DNA of 64,000 bases, from positions 69,040,494-69,104,493 of the forward strand of contig CM042013.1 in the NCBI GenBank assembly GCA_023525715.1, read 5' to 3'. The notes below the pieces were generated by a model. That model was not told where the DNA came from. It did no database searches and worked only from the letters and a program-made list of their open reading frames with translations. Position numbers and translations under genes: made by a program. Positions 10,474 through 23,766 of the stretch are shown here, piece by piece. Position 1 is the first letter of the stretch. Every line of letters starts with the position of its first letter. The DNA is from Cichorium intybus. Its lineage: Eukaryota; Streptophyta; Magnoliopsida; Asterales; Asteraceae.

Positions 10474-11374
10474 GATATTATAAATTAACTAAATGGTACA
10501 CTTGGCAACAATCATCCCTCAAGTTTCTTTCTTGCTACAAATAACCAACTTTCATATTCACATCAATGGCTAGGGAAAAACTTAATTAATCTTTCGTACA
10601 AAATTTATTGAAAATTTCAAACATGTTATCCATTAATTAATCTCTTTATTAGAGGAGCCATAAGCCGGTTAAAACCATATTCGGTCTCAGCAAGATGCCT
10701 TGTGCGTCCTTCCCATACCGCACAGCATCATAATGCAATATTCATAATTACACTAAGCTTCTAGGTTTCGGTTACTTAGTTTAGTTGCAAGATATTTCTG
10801 TCAGAAAATGGGGATCACAAAAATAAATGTTCATATATCATTATATTTACATTTATTATGAGAATTATTTAAAATTGTTGATGAACCGGTTTTATGGGTA
10901 ATATAGATAAACACTTATCGTTTATCTACGGGGTTGATTTTCCATTTTGACACAAAATCTTTTATATCCGTAATGTATATGACATTTGGTTAGATCTCCG
11001 TCTACATAAACAGATGATGAAAAGCAGATCTATATTAATACAAAATACACACAAGGAATTCATGAGAATTTGCTGACGAATTTTAGAGATTCTTGAGATA
11101 AATTGAAAAATCAAACCTACTCATCATATCCAAAAATAACAATGAAAAGAGGTATGTAATATTCTTCTCTTGTTAGTTTCATTATAACTAGATTTGAGAT
11201 AAAATAGTTGTATTTTTAGGTTTGGTTATGAAAATAATTAAATTAGTATCAGAGTCAACTTGAATATCATTGAGTGGAAACTTTATGTTGGTTTAAGATC
11301 TCTATGGATTGTTTATTTTTTTTGGTTTGTTTAAGTGCTCATAAATAAGTTTTCGAATTCACGTACATACTTCA
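10472..11374. other. Intergenic, nothing recognised
   Basis: AT-rich sequence without a usable reading frame. A short minus-strand peptide (YDAVRYGKDAQGILLRPN) near 10650-10735 is open but matches nothing I recognise. Confidence 0.4.
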
Positions 11375-11383
11375 GCCACGACA

Positions 11384-11541
11384 GCTTTTTTTTTTTTTTG
11401 AACCGGCAAATCTATCCTACTCCTCCTACTCCTATTCTAATTCACCTATAATCCATGTATTCCCCCTAGTGGGGATTGAACCCTCAACCTGAAGGTTAGA
11501 GGGCGACGCCTTACCACTTGGCCAATAGGCTATTGGCATCT
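11384..11541 (-). mobile_element. tRNA-derived SINE with 9-bp target-site duplications
   Basis: On the minus strand the element begins near GATGCCAATAGCC, has a pol III box A (TGGCCAAGTGGTAAGG, 11509-11524) and box B (GGTTCAATCCCC, complement of 11471-11482), and ends in a poly(A) tail (T run at 11386-11399). The direct repeat GCCACGACA flanks it exactly, at 11375-11383 and 11542-11550. A tRNA-like head of about 75 bp, a tRNA-unrelated body, an A-tail and a target duplication together define a SINE. SINEs have no coding capacity and are mobilised by LINE reverse transcriptase. The tRNA-like head cannot be a functional tRNA gene because it lacks a complete cloverleaf. Confidence 0.88.
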
Positions 11542-11550
11542 GCCACGACA

Positions 11551-12534
11551 TGTTAATATTGTTTTTTTTTTTTTTTTTTTTTTTGGTTTTATTATCTGGC
11601 TGTTCTTGTAAACTTAAAATATACGGATAAATAGATACCATAGTAATTTCTTTCTTGAGCACATCAAAAGATTTTTAAAAGTCAATTCCGTTTAACATCA
11701 TGCATGATATTTGACCACAATGAAAGCATACGCGGTTAGCTTACGTCCACGACGAATCTTTTACATATGAAATTTCATGGAAATTCACATGGTGGCCTGG
11801 TGGGAAAGGATTGATTATATTTAATGTCATATATTTTTCTAATACGCGTTGACTTGTGTATATATGTTTCACATGTGAAATTTAATGGAAATTCATATGT
11901 TGGGCCGGTTAGTCATAAATATCTTTAAACGACACGGGAAAAATGTAAAGGATATTAAGATCCACAAACAGGATATTGATATACAACCAAATTGCACATC
12001 AGAAATAATTTGTTTGATTTTCATTCTTAAATCATCCAAATATTCAACATGAAATTAATCAAAATATTGTGTTTAAACAAAACAAAGTAAACTATTTAAT
12101 TAACCGAGTAATTTTGATCCATATCAGCATATGTTAATGTTTTATACCCCTTAAAATTTACTGTTTAAAATCGAATTCAAAAACTATTCTATTTGTAGAT
12201 CACGACACGATGGATGATTCGTCGCGTCGCTGTAGTTCGTATTTACCCGACTTCCAGGAAAAACATTACGACCAGAGCGATGCTAGAAGCCTACAGTTGC
12301 ATCGTGAAACAACGAACTGGACACGATCAGAACAAGGACATCGCGGCGCGACATCTTAAGAATCATGACGAGATGAAACCCTGATTTTCGTAATCTGTAT
12401 AGAAGATCGCCACACAACCATGAACTATAACGACACTATCGATGAATAGTTTTACAAAATAAATAAAATTACGATTTTTAACATCAAGCATTGGATCAAA
12501 ACGACTCAAATCACTACAAAATCATGATCAAGTG
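11551..12534. other. Intergenic with local repeats; right part is the leader of the next LTR element
   Basis: A poly(T) run lies at 11562-11584. Two related segments of about 42 bp, sharing TGAAATTT-ATGGAAATTCA, lie at 11763-11804 and 11871-11912. From about 12180 to 12534 the sequence is GC-richer, with CGCG motifs, and precedes a minus-strand primer-binding site, so it is probably the 5' leader of that element. No reading frame was recognised. Confidence 0.4.
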
Positions 12535-12546
12535 GCTCTGATACCA
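12535..12546 (-). other. Primer-binding site, tRNA-Met type
   Basis: The minus strand reads TGGTATCAGAGC, one base inside the LTR end at 12548. It shows that the element body lies to the left. Confidence 0.8.
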
Positions 12547-12547
12547 C

Positions 12548-13171
12548 TGTTAGAATACAATAACATCACAAACAATAACAGCGGAAGCAAAAAAAATTGT
12601 CGTATTTCACCACGGATCACAAGAACATGCGTCATTTGTAACTATAAACTAAAAGAGGGATCAAGAATTACCTTTTTATTGCAGATCTGATGTGTCTAGG
12701 ATGATAAGAGCCCAAACCAAAATTCCTCTAATAGAATCGCACCCAAGACAATGATTTAGCACCCGTTGATGTAGTATAACACTTTACTTGAACAATAAGT
12801 AAGGTTTCTACCGTGTTTATGAAGAAATCGACCAATTATACAGGGTAGGGAGGATATGGACGAAAATTAGGGCTTTTGGATGCCTTACAACTCTAATAAA
12901 GGGTTATATTTATAATACCTTTCATCTCTATATCATCTCCTTGTGGATAAGGGTTATTTGAAATTTAAACTATTAATGTTTTCACTTAAGCCCTTTAACC
13001 ACTACTAGTTTCTACTTAATATATCTTTACTTTGATATATTAATAAACTTAGTCCCTAATGTTTATTTTCAACCTCTTTTAGCTAAATCATCTCTTACGT
13101 GAAACCCAAAAGCACATTGCTATTTATAGTAATATTACCAACTTGTTGTGACCATGGGCATATAACCAACA
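12548..13171 (-). mobile_element. 5' LTR (about 624 bp) of a minus-strand Copia-like element
   Basis: Plus-strand ends are TGTTAGAATAC and ATAACCAACA, so on the minus strand the LTR runs TGTTGGTTAT...GTATTCTAACA, typical of plant Copia LTRs, and is followed by a tRNA-Met PBS. A minus-strand TATAAATA lies at about 12905-12914. No coding region or 3' LTR was recognised to the left, so the element appears truncated or badly decayed. Confidence 0.65.
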
Positions 13172-14192
13172 GGATGGTCCTGTAAGTTTGCATTGAATGT
13201 GATCATGTTGCATAGTTTGCGTCCTGGATGAATATGATTCTAGTAAAAGATGTTTATCAAGTTTGTTGATAATATATTGTGTCTAAACCCATGTAGCTCA
13301 TGAGACAATATTTGTCTTACGTATTTTGCCATTATCTTAGGATCAGGTATGAGAGGTTAGAGGATAACAGACACTGTAAGTAGACTTTTAGAACTAGAAG
13401 AGGCACATGGTTCCGTTATGTAAGTCCACTGCTTTACTATGATTTTATGTCGATAGTAAGTTGTAACACTAGTATCCATTGGTATTTCCAAACAAGCACG
13501 ATGATGTTTTTTGTAGGACTGTATTTTTCTAAATTATCGCTTTAAGACATAACTGTTTTGAAAACCATAGTGTTTTAGATGTCACAAAAAGTAGGGTGTT
13601 ACAAATTTTGGCTACCCGTTGATGTATAATGAAATGTGTAGGTATATGTGTGCTCACTATGCTTTTCGCTAAGCCGTTGATGTATAACATTAATATGAAC
13701 ATCAGAGGTAATTACGGGAAAGGATCTGACTTGACTGCAATGTGCTCCCTCCAAGCTTGTTTTAGAATTATAATATTGTTATGACTTCTTCTACTTATAC
13801 TTTAATGATATTTATGACTTCATATTATGTTTAACACTGTATTGGTTACTAGAATGTTTATTCAAGTTAATAAATGTTTTTATGGGGGGTTTAACAAATG
13901 GTCGTTACAAAATTTCACGAGTACTAAACACCTAACATATAAAAGATACGTTAAATTTTCATAATTCATACATAAATATAACAATTTATAAATAATTATG
14001 GGTGCGTAATAAGTAACAGAGGTCCATGACTAGTAGCACTCACATTTAGTTCATTTATATGTGAAATAAATTGTAATAAATATTCAAGTACGCATGTAAC
14101 TTTTGGAAAACATACGGACATGCCATGTAAATATTTTTTTTTTAAATTAGATTAAATTGTAGATGGATCTAAACTACAGGGATCAAAACTGC
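13172..14192. other. Repeat debris, no gene; small LTR-like remnant
   Basis: 13462-13603 starts TGTAACACTAG and ends GGGTGTTACA, the inverted ends of a Gypsy LTR at only 142 bp, perhaps an internally deleted LTR. The repeated phrase GCTACCCGTTGATGTATAA / GCTAAGCCGTTGATGTATAA occurs near 13612 and 13670. Nothing else was recognised. Confidence 0.3.
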
Positions 14193-14232
14193 AATAATAA
14201 TAATAGTAATAGTAATAATAATAATAATAATA

Positions 14233-14263
<31 letters not shown>
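14193..14263. repeat. (AAT)n microsatellite
   Basis: About 23 AAT/AGT triplets. The Asn-rich open frame across it is an artefact of the repeat. The following 470 bp up to the next microsatellite hold nothing recognisable. Confidence 0.95.
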
Positions 14264-14736
14264 ACTTATAATACTAAAAAAGACAATAAAATTCAAAAAT
14301 GAAAAACAAAAGGACAAAAAAAAAATCAAGGGAATGTGCCATCAATAATAAAGGGGTGTGTAATGAGTTAAATGAAATATATAAAGCTGATTTGATAGAA
14401 CCCTAATTGATTTTATGGGGGTTAGAGAGTGTAGGACACCCCCTTAAAAAACTCATGATGGGACATATGTGTGCGGGCGGTGTCCCATAACGTGGTTTTT
14501 CTAAGGTTGCCCTTATTGTATTTGTATTATCGATCTCGATTGTCTCCACATCATTTTAGATGAAAAAAATGAGTGAAGCAAATCCTTCTTCACAACTAAT
14601 TATATGAATGGTTGTGTCTTATTTTATTTTATATTTGTCAATTCTGAGAACTACTTGACAGATAATATGTTTATTGAAAATTATAAAGAGAATATATTAG
14701 AAATAATGATTATTAATTTGTTATAAACATAAAAGC

Positions 14737-14966
<230 letters not shown>

Positions 14967-16237
14967 GGGGGGTGTGAAAGAAAGTTTTTAAGACTTTCTT
15001 TCAAAGTTAAAGAGGTGAATGTCAACTTTTAGACCAAACTTGAATTGTTTAGATTAATAGTTGATGATCTATTTGATTAAAAACCAGCCAATGAAAACGA
15101 AAAGGTCCAATTTACGATATTGAAAACACGAATGTGCTTAATGTTAATGAACATGAAAAAGGTGGACGGGAGGGTGACATTGATCATGATCTGTATTTTC
15201 TCTTAACCTATGATCCATCCAATCAATATTATTGTTTACGAATCTAGCTTCTCCTTTTTGTTCTCCCAAAGATTTTGAGTGCCACTGTTATTGGCCGCTC
15301 ATTAAATGACTACATTTACCCTATGGTTATAATCACCTTCCTATTCACATGTCAATCGCAGTCTTTGATACAATAAAAGTAACCTTAAGAGCACTTATAG
15401 CTAGGACAAGTGAGTGTCGAATCCACGAAGGACCACTTGAAAAATGGTCTTTAATGACACCCGAACCATGACTCACAACAATGGCAGTCATAAAAATTTG
15501 TCATCTTTTATGATTTACAACAGACATAATTATGTTTCATAAAACACAGTCACCTCTATAATAATTCACGACATACAAAAATTTATGTGGTGAATCAACG
15601 TTTAATGTGAAAGAACTAAGTGGGGGTTCCCTTTTGTTTTCCTAAGAAATTGAAAATCCATCATTTGTTAACACAATTTCTCCTTTGTTTCTCAATTGGG
15701 TTAAATCTTTCTCTTCTCCTTCATCATGAATTCCAATTTTGCATGGTCAATTTAATGTTTTGGCACAACTTGCACTCTTGCATCCACAAATCAAACCCTA
15801 GACAGCAGGAGTTGGTGGTGACGTAGGAGGTTACCATGCCAGAGAATTATGAAAAATGATAAGCAAATCATCAGTATCTTCTATGGAGCGTAGTTCATAG
15901 TGATAACGGTAGCTTGGGCTACACATCAGCAATAGAATAAAATGAGACCGCAACGACCTCTGACTGAAGCTCAGTTCAGACCAGAGAGTTTCATTAGGAG
16001 AAAAGTTAGCCTTTGATCAATAAGTAGTCTGACAGAAATGTAGAAGCATAGTCCGACTATATCACTGTCTCGTCGGGGGGCTAGACACTCAACCACGGTC
16101 TAAGGGAGGGTCATCCAACTAAAGAGCGAGTCTTCGACTATCAGAATTACTTTGGAAATGCGCATAAGCACAGTCTCAAATGGCTTAGGGTAGCATTGTC
16201 GCTTCACATGCTATAAAGTGAGTAGGTCCTCAGGCCT
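14967..16237. other. Intergenic, nothing recognised
   Basis: No domain, splice model or transposon end could be supported. A 68-codon open frame at 15620-15826 has no recognisable motif. Confidence 0.4.
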
Positions 16238-16311
16238 AGTTGGCATTCCTGCTCAAGACCTTGCGTATTCCGCCAGTTGGCATTCCTGCTCAAGACCTTG
16301 CGTATTCCGCC
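16238..16311. repeat. Exact 37-bp tandem duplication
   Basis: The unit from AGTTGGCATTCCTG to CGTATTCCGCC is present twice without a mismatch (16238-16274 and 16275-16311), so the duplication is recent. Confidence 0.95.
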
Positions 16312-17148
16312 ATTGTGTAGGTGATAGTCTTGGTTTCTATATTATAAAATTTTGACGTTTATCAATGAAAATGTGTCAGTTTTCACATTAGACGTAGTTT
16401 GACTCATTGTCAAGTGAACCGCTTTATATCCTTTTGTTTATCAGCTTTGTCTTCGATATTCCTCTCTAGTCTAGATAGTTGTGAATATTGACCGTTTTCT
16501 TGAAATGCTTAGTCATGGTTGATCGGTGCCCCTTTGTAGTGTAGTTGTGTACCGATCCAACAATGATAAGACAATGCAATTTATTATAAGAACATAATGG
16601 AGCTGTGTAATACATGGTCTGAAAAGATGCCGATGTTACAATAATGAGAAACGATGATTGATTAAGAAGTTCATATCATGTATTTTACGGGTAAATCTTA
16701 AGGGCTACGTGTAAATCCTTTATGGACAAATCGGAGTGGTGGATGTGCAACATCAGATGAAAGGTTAAGGTTAATAAGCTGTAGAAGGAGTAGCATGCTG
16801 CGAAACTAACTCGAGAGATATTAGATATAGAGAACTGTTCAACTGTGGTTCCATCCAGTAAGATTCGAGGAAGCTTCCTTTGGGGAAGTTAGATGATATC
16901 CATGTCATGAAGTATGTGTCTAGGCGTAAAGTGTCAGTTAAGTGATTTTAGTTATGGACTCTAGGGTAGTTAGGACATTACCAGTATGCCTCATTGCAAG
17001 ATATGGTATGAAATAAAGTAAAGAACCCATACCAATATGGACCACACAGAGCAGTGAATGCTAATTGTTAATGGTATAGTTTAGAAGGACGCAATGGACC
17101 ATGTGTTCCTTAGGATTAGCACCAAGTAAAAAAAACTTATTTGAGAAT
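16312..17148 (+). other. Probable eroded body of a chromovirus Gypsy element
   Basis: It lies directly upstream of the diagnostic 3' end at 17149. No intact domain can be read, and I could not confirm an integrase or chromodomain, so the assignment rests on position. Confidence 0.3.
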
Positions 17149-19077
17149 AGAATTTCGGGAACGAAATTCCAGTAAGTCGGGGAGAGCTATAAAGGCTCTT
17201 TTGTTTTAATAATTTAATCACATATTTATTCATTTTAATCCTATTTTAGGAAAAATAATGTTAATTATTATGAATTGTTTTATAATTTGTGATAAATAAT
17301 AATAATTAACTAAATAATTAATGAAATAACAAAACAATGTTATATTTTAAGTTTAGGGACCATTAGTGGCAACTTAGAAAACCTTATTATTAGACTTGTG
17401 GGTTCAAGGGTTAAATGTGTCAATATGGAAAATATGGGGTCAAAGTTTGAATCATTGTAATCTGTATTCTGTATGAAGCCATCTTGAAATCTTCCTTATT
17501 AGTTTAGTGTTGGGTGGAGATGCGCGATCGAGTCTCCCCCAACTTTCCACGCATCCGTTGAACCTCAATTAAACCCTCGATCTCACAAATTGCATTCTCT
17601 TTCCTGTTTTCAAACCTATAGTCGAGAGTGAGAGAGGAGTCAGATGAGATAGAGACATCGGAAGGGGAGAGATTAGTGGCTAAGAATGTTGTTGATTGAA
17701 ACTTCTTTGTTACCTCCAAATGATGCTACAGGTTTCTTCCCATCGTATACTGATAACCCACATGCACACCTCTTAACTCTAATTCACAATTAGAGTGTTG
17801 TCGAGGAGTTGCAGGCTTGCAGCAGGATTCTTCAATCGTTTTTGCTGATATGTTGGTTCCCATAACCATAAGTAACCACTTGCCTCTACCATTTCTAATC
17901 ACAATACTTAAGACCTCACACACACATTCATAGTTGTCGTATGCCGCGAGGAAGCTGTGATCGGGAAATAGAAAGAAGATAGGGGTACCAAGAATAGAAT
18001 TGACGATGAGGATATGAGATGGCAGCGGGAACGAGGACAAGACAGAAATGAGTGATCCATGGTTACCAGAGGGATGAATGGGGCTGTCGAGAGAGGAAGG
18101 AGAAGATCTTTAGGCTTGGTGCTAGTGTTCTAGAGAATCAAGGTAATGAAATTAAACTTGTTTCCTTCAAAAACACCACCGTAGCACCACCATTGCATCA
18201 TTGTCACCACCATCTCAAGGGTGGCTGTGGTTGTGCCATTTGTACAACCCTAAGATGTACTTCTTAAGGCTCGACGAATGGTCTTAATAAAGGTTTATCT
18301 TATAAAGAACTTATTACATTAAGGTCTTTTAGTAAAGACTTAATGAATGAGTGGAAAAGGAGACTAAAACGAATACTAAACAGAGAAGTATTAAGTAACA
18401 AGTTGGATCATGATCTAAGTAGTGTCTATTGATAATCTTTGTAACATATATATTATACTGACCATGTGTGTTAAGTGTAACTTTTTCTGTATGTTTATAT
18501 TATTTGTTTAGATAGACTGGCCATCACAAGCCCTTCGGGGGAAGTGGTTAGTCGGGTCATACTTTTGTGACTCTCGTTCCCGGAAGGGGAGGGAGAGGGC
18601 ACCAGACTTTAGGGTTCTTGTTCCCAGAAATGGGAGCAAGGTTGCCACATAAGGAACAAGGTAAAGACTAGCCCTTCGGGGAATTGACCAAGGATCAGAA
18701 ATTTGGTACTATTTGTTATGTGTTTAGATTATGTGTGACAGACTATGTGTCAAGTGATACGTGTTTATTTGCTATGTGAATAGTGTACAGTCCTGTATGA
18801 GATTAATATAATTTCTAGGCCCACTAAGCATTGTGCTTACGAGTTGTTATTTAACTTTTAAAGGGCCTTCCGGGATTTATAGAGGAAAGTAGCAGGGGTG
18901 ACTGCAGGCAACTAGCATTCTCAGCATTTTAATTCTCTAGTTGAGTATTTATTGTTTTGACATTAGATATTTGTAACCTAGATTTAGATTTCCATATTTT
19001 ATAAATGTAATCTGAATTGGTTTTCGAAATTAATAAAAAGATAAATTATTATTTATTTAAAGAAAAAAATTGGGTCG
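17149..19077 (+). mobile_element. 3' end and LTR of an old Tekay-like chromovirus, continued at 24247-24256
   Basis: GAATTTCGGGAACGAAATTC at 17149 followed by AGTCGGGGAGAG matches the conserved 3' end of Tekay/Del-type chromovirus polyproteins plus polypurine tract. The LTR should start near 17187. It includes AGGGACCATTAGTGGCAAC (about 17352) and, near its end, CCCACTAAGCATTGTGCTTA (about 18820), phrases typical of this lineage's LTRs. A younger Copia element inserted at 19077/19078. Joining across its GGTCG duplication gives the LTR end GGGTCGTTACA at 24256. Its length is roughly 1.9 kb without the insert. Open frames inside (17504-18040, minus strand) are within the LTR and show no known domain. 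Confidence 0.6.
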
Positions 19078-19542
19078 TGTAGACAAAATCGACTATAATA
19101 AATAATCGATTAACTTCAAGATCGAAGTATAAAACCAAAATATCACGATAATGATTCAACGGAATATAAAACTATTGAATAATCAACCAAGAATAGATCG
19201 AACGGTAAAAAAAAGAACACAAGATATTTACGTGGAAAACCCAAATTGGGAAAAACCACGGGCGGAGGAAGCCGAGAACCAATTTACTATAATATGTAGT
19301 GTTTACAGAGATAAAGAAAAGAGGAAAAAACAAATATATCAAAGATATATTTGTATGAGTATAAGAGAGAAAAGATGAAATGTGTTTTTGAGGTACATTT
19401 TGTGGTGTAATCTTGATAGCTATTTATAGGAAAATGTTACATGCCATATTTGACAATAACACTCCTACACCAACCATTCACCAACCATTAATTAGCCAAT
19501 TTTTCTACCATACAAAGTTGATATTTGAAGGAAACTTCCACA
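19078..19542 (-). repeat. 3' LTR of the Tork-like Copia
   Basis: 465 bp, plus-strand ends TGTAGACAAAATC and GAAACTTCCACA. It pairs with 23781-24246. Confidence 0.95.
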
Positions 19543-19722
19543 ATCTCCACATTGACTTCAAATGAGACAGGATGAAAAACTTTAACTTGCACAATGATCA
19601 TGCAAAACAGTTAATCAACAGCTCATCATACTCTAAATCTCTATAAGATTCTGCAAACACCATATGAGAAAAAATTGATTTCGAAAAATAAGTATACTTC
19701 CTCCACCACGAGCCTATCAGGC

Positions 19723-22700
19723 TCAAATGCGATCAGAAACACCCACCAAATTCAAACATGTTTTGAACTTGGCTATTGGAAGACTTTTAGTGAACATATC
19801 AGCGGGATTATCATTGGTGCTGATCTTGTTTACCGTAATATCGCCTTTAGCAATAACATCTCTGATGAAGTGATAACAAACATCGATATGTTTCGTTCGA
19901 TCATGGAACATTTGATCCTTTGTCAGAAATATTGCACTTTGATTGTCACAGAAAACAGTTTTAACGGATAACTTGTTTGAAAGCTCACCTATCAACCGTT
20001 TCAACCAGAGGGCTTCTTTCACTGCTTCCGTAGTAGCCATGTATTCGGCTTCGGTGGTGGATAACGCTACAGTGGACTGTAACTGCGCTTTCCAGCTAAT
20101 TTCGCAATCACCCAAAGTAAACACGTACCCTGTAATCGATCGTCTTTTATCCAAGTCCTTTGCATAATCGGAATCCACATAACCAAGTACTCCACTATCG
20201 GTTTTGCCAAACCGTAGACAAAAAGAGGAAGTACCTCGCAAGTACCGAAAAATCCATTTAACAGCAGCCCAATGCTCTTTTCCTGGATTCGCCATGTATC
20301 TGCTCACCATGCTTACCGCATATGACAAATCTGGACGTGTACAAATCATAGCATACATAAGAGATCCTACAGCGCTGGAGTATGGTACCTTTTCCATGTA
20401 TGCTAGATCTTCTTCGGTGGTAGGACTTAAGGCGGATGATAGCTTGAAGTGGGCTGCGAAAGGAGTGCTGACTTCTTTTGCATCATGCATATTGAAACGG
20501 TGCAGAACCTTCTCAATGTAGCTTTGTTGAGAAAGGTATAGAGTTCTTGCACTGCGGTCTCGCACTATTTCCATTCCTAGGATTTTCTTGGCAGCACCCA
20601 AGTCCTTCATATCGAACTCAGCATTCAACTGGTCTTTTATCTTTTGAATCTCCTTTATATTTTTCGCTGCAATTAACATGTCATCCATGTATAAAAGTAG
20701 ATAGACCATTGAGCCATCGTCACACTTCTTGTAGTAAACGCAGCTGTCGTAGGTGCACCTTTTCAGCTTGTGACTGGTCATAAATGAGTCAAACCTTTTA
20801 TACCATTTTCGCGGAGATTGCTTGAGGCCATAAAGAGACTTCTTCAATTTGCACACGTAGCTTTCCTTGCCAGGAGCTACAAAACCTTCAGGTTGTTGCA
20901 TATATATCTCTTCCTCAAGCACACCATTTAAGAATGCTGTAGTAACATCAAGTTGCTCTAACTCATAGTCATGAGAGGCAACTAATCCCAACAAGACACG
21001 TATTGACGTGTGTTTCACAACCGGAGAGAAAATGTCGGTATAATCGATACCTGGGATTTGACTGTAGCCTTTGGCTACCAAACGAACTTTATATCTTGGT
21101 TTGTCACCAGGGTGGATAGCCTCCTTCAACTTGTAGACCCATTTGCACTTAACTGTCTTCTTACCTTTTGGAGCTGGAACGAGATCCCATGTGCCATTTT
21201 TCTGAAGAGATTCCATCTCCTCGTGCATGGCAACCATCCACTTATTAGAATGTTTAGATTGAATGGCCTCGTTGTAGCTTGTGGGCTCCAGAACAGACTC
21301 AACTTCATTGGCAACTGTAAGTGCATAAGCGACAGAATTGGCTTGAACATATCTCTTTGGAGGTACAATCTGTCTGCGAGGTCTATCTCTTGCAATGGAG
21401 GAACTGTGAGGTTGGCTTGGAGCTTCGGCAGGCTCATGAGAAGAGGAATGTTGATTATTCGAGGGTTGAGAAACCTCGACACCTTCATGAGACTGGTCCT
21501 CGAAAGATGAATTTAAAGGAAGCTCCACCTCCACTCGAACTTTGTCTTTTTCCGAATTTTCATTTTCTGTGGTCTGAATGTTGGAGACAGGATGAAACAT
21601 GGCTTTTTCATCGAAGGTCACATCTCTTGATGTAATGACCTTCATAAGCTCTGGGCTCCACAATTTGAAACCTTTCACTCCTGTCTTGTATCCAATAAAA
21701 ATGCACTTAATGGCTCTTGGTTCTAATTTGCCATTATCAACCCGTGCATATGCTGGACATCCAAACGGTATTAATTTTGTGTAGTCAGCAGGCTTTCCAG
21801 ACCATAGCTCAAACGGAGTCTTCTTTCCAATAGTACGTGAGGGGGAGCGGTTGATAATATAGCATGCGGTGGAAGCTGCTTCGGCCCAAAAAGACTTTGG
21901 TAGCTTTGAGTGAGAGAGCATGCATCGGACCTTCTCCATGATGGTGCGGTTCATTCTTTCCGCAACGCCGTTCTGCTGTGGTGTGTGGACTACAGTGCGG
22001 TGACGTGTAATCCCTTCCTTACGGCAATAGGAGTTGAATTCTTCTGAGCAGAATTCCAGTCCGTTATCGGTGCGAAGGTATTTTACTTCAAAACCGGATT
22101 GTTTTTCAACTAACACATTCCAATCCCTAAAGGTTGAAAATACTTCTCCCTTTGTCTTTAAGAAGAATGACCATACCTTCCTGGAGAAGTCGTCAATAAT
22201 AGTGAGCATATAAGAGGCTCCACCTTTCGATGTAACCTTTGCTGGTCCCCATAAATCAGAGTGTATGTAGTCAAGTGGCCCTTTCGTCGTATGTTTGCCA
22301 CCGATAAAACTCACTCGCTTCTGCTTTCCAAATACACAATCTTCACAGAATTCAAGTTCGGTTGATTTGTGCTCCCCGAGCAACCCCCTTCGACTTAGTT
22401 CATTCATACCATGGTATGACATGTGAGCGAGCCTGAGGTGCCATAGACGAGAGCGATCAACGTTGGAGAGGGATTTAGAACATACCGAGACTTCGCCGGA
22501 GATAACTTGCCCATCCATAATGTAAAGGTTTGCGGATTTTCTAACTCCTCGGATGAGCACAGAACCTTCCTTGAAAATATGGAGTTTCCCGTCTTTGCCA
22601 ACAAACTCGTAACCTTTCTTCTCGAAAGTACCGAGACTTAGTAAATTTCGCCTAAGACCGGATACGTGCTTCACATCTTGAATCGTTCGAACAACACCAT

Positions 22701-23721
22701 CAAACATGCGGAACCTGAGTGTACCCCGTCCAATAATACGACACGAAGTGTCGTTACCCATTAGAACGTGGCCTTCGTTAACCTTTTCATATGAATGAAA
22801 AACGCTTCGGTTGGAGCTCATATGAAAAGTACACGCTGAATCAAGTACCCACTCACTCGTGGTTATTAAACCGTAGTCCGAAACGGATAGAAGCTCGCCA
22901 TCGGAACCAGTTTCAGCAACATCGGCTTCAACGGTGTTATTGGTTGTTTTTCCCTTTGCGATTGCCTTCGCTTTCTCCTTGTTCTTTCACTTGAAACATT
23001 TATCGATCAGATGTCCCTTCTTGTGGCAATAATTGCAATATTTGAGATTGGCTTTGGACTTAGATCTAGATCGGTTTTGTGAAGAGCTACCTCTCTCGTT
23101 AGGTCTCCCTCTGATGTTGAGACCTTCGGCTTTAGAATCGCTGCTACTGTTCCCAACTATCTGCTTCATCTTTTCCTTTGAATCAAGAGCAGTCATTACC
23201 TCGTCAAGGACAAGAGTGTCCCGAGAATAGATAATGGTGTCACGAAAGTGATCGTAGGAGTCTGGGAGAGAAGATAATAAAAATAACGCCAAGTCTTCAT
23301 CTTCGTATTTGACGTCCATATTCTCCAGATTTCCTACAAGCTCTTTAAAGGTAGAGAGGTGATCATACAAAGAACTACCTTCACTCATCTTTAGGTTAAA
23401 AAGTCGTTGCTTCAAGTGTAGCTTGTTGGGCAAGCTTTTCGTCATAAGTAGCTGCTCGAGTTTTAGCCAGAGAGCCGCTGCGGATGTCTCTTTCAACACA
23501 TCTTGGAGAACGTCGTTAGAAAGATGCAAACGGATCTGCGACGACGCCTTCAGATCTTTCATCTCCTTTTCCTCAGTCGACCAAGTTGCCGGCATTTTCT
23601 CCATTCCTAATAGTGCTTTGTGGAGATCCATTTGGATCAACACATCTTTCATCTTTACTTGCCAGAGAGGGAATCTTGTGTTTCAGTCAAGTAAAGGAAT
23701 ATCGTACTTCATCGATGACAT
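19723..23721 (-). pseudogene. Tork-like Copia gag-pol with two premature stops
   Basis: One continuous frame of 1332 codons, starting at the ATG at 23721, holds all Copia domains: gag (about 1-220), a CCHC knuckle (CNYCHKKGHLIDKC, about 229-242), protease (LDSACTFHM, Asp near 294), integrase with HPxxxC-like zinc region, DDE core (HSDLWGP, TDNGLEF, NGVAERMNRT), reverse transcriptase (YMDD near 1011) and RNase H (TEAEYMA, DNQSA). Two in-frame TGA codons break it: codon 13 (23683-23685) and codon 245 (22987-22989), just after the zinc knuckle. Re-initiation could give a 221-residue Gag (ATG at 23652), and the longest uninterrupted pol part is 1032 residues. Both stops look like point mutations, so this copy is probably not autonomous, although it could be moved by relatives. 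Confidence 0.92.
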
Positions 23722-23766
23722 GGTTGAAAATAGTTTTTTACGAATCGTTATCGGAAAACCCGGATA

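Noticed and set aside
11471..11524. Possible tRNA gene (box A and box B present)
   Set aside because: No full cloverleaf can be folded, and the A-tail and flanking duplications show it is the head of a SINE.
17504..18040. Two minus-strand frames of 71 and 104 codons
   Set aside because: They lie inside the Tekay-like LTR, have no motif and overlap LTR regulatory sequence.
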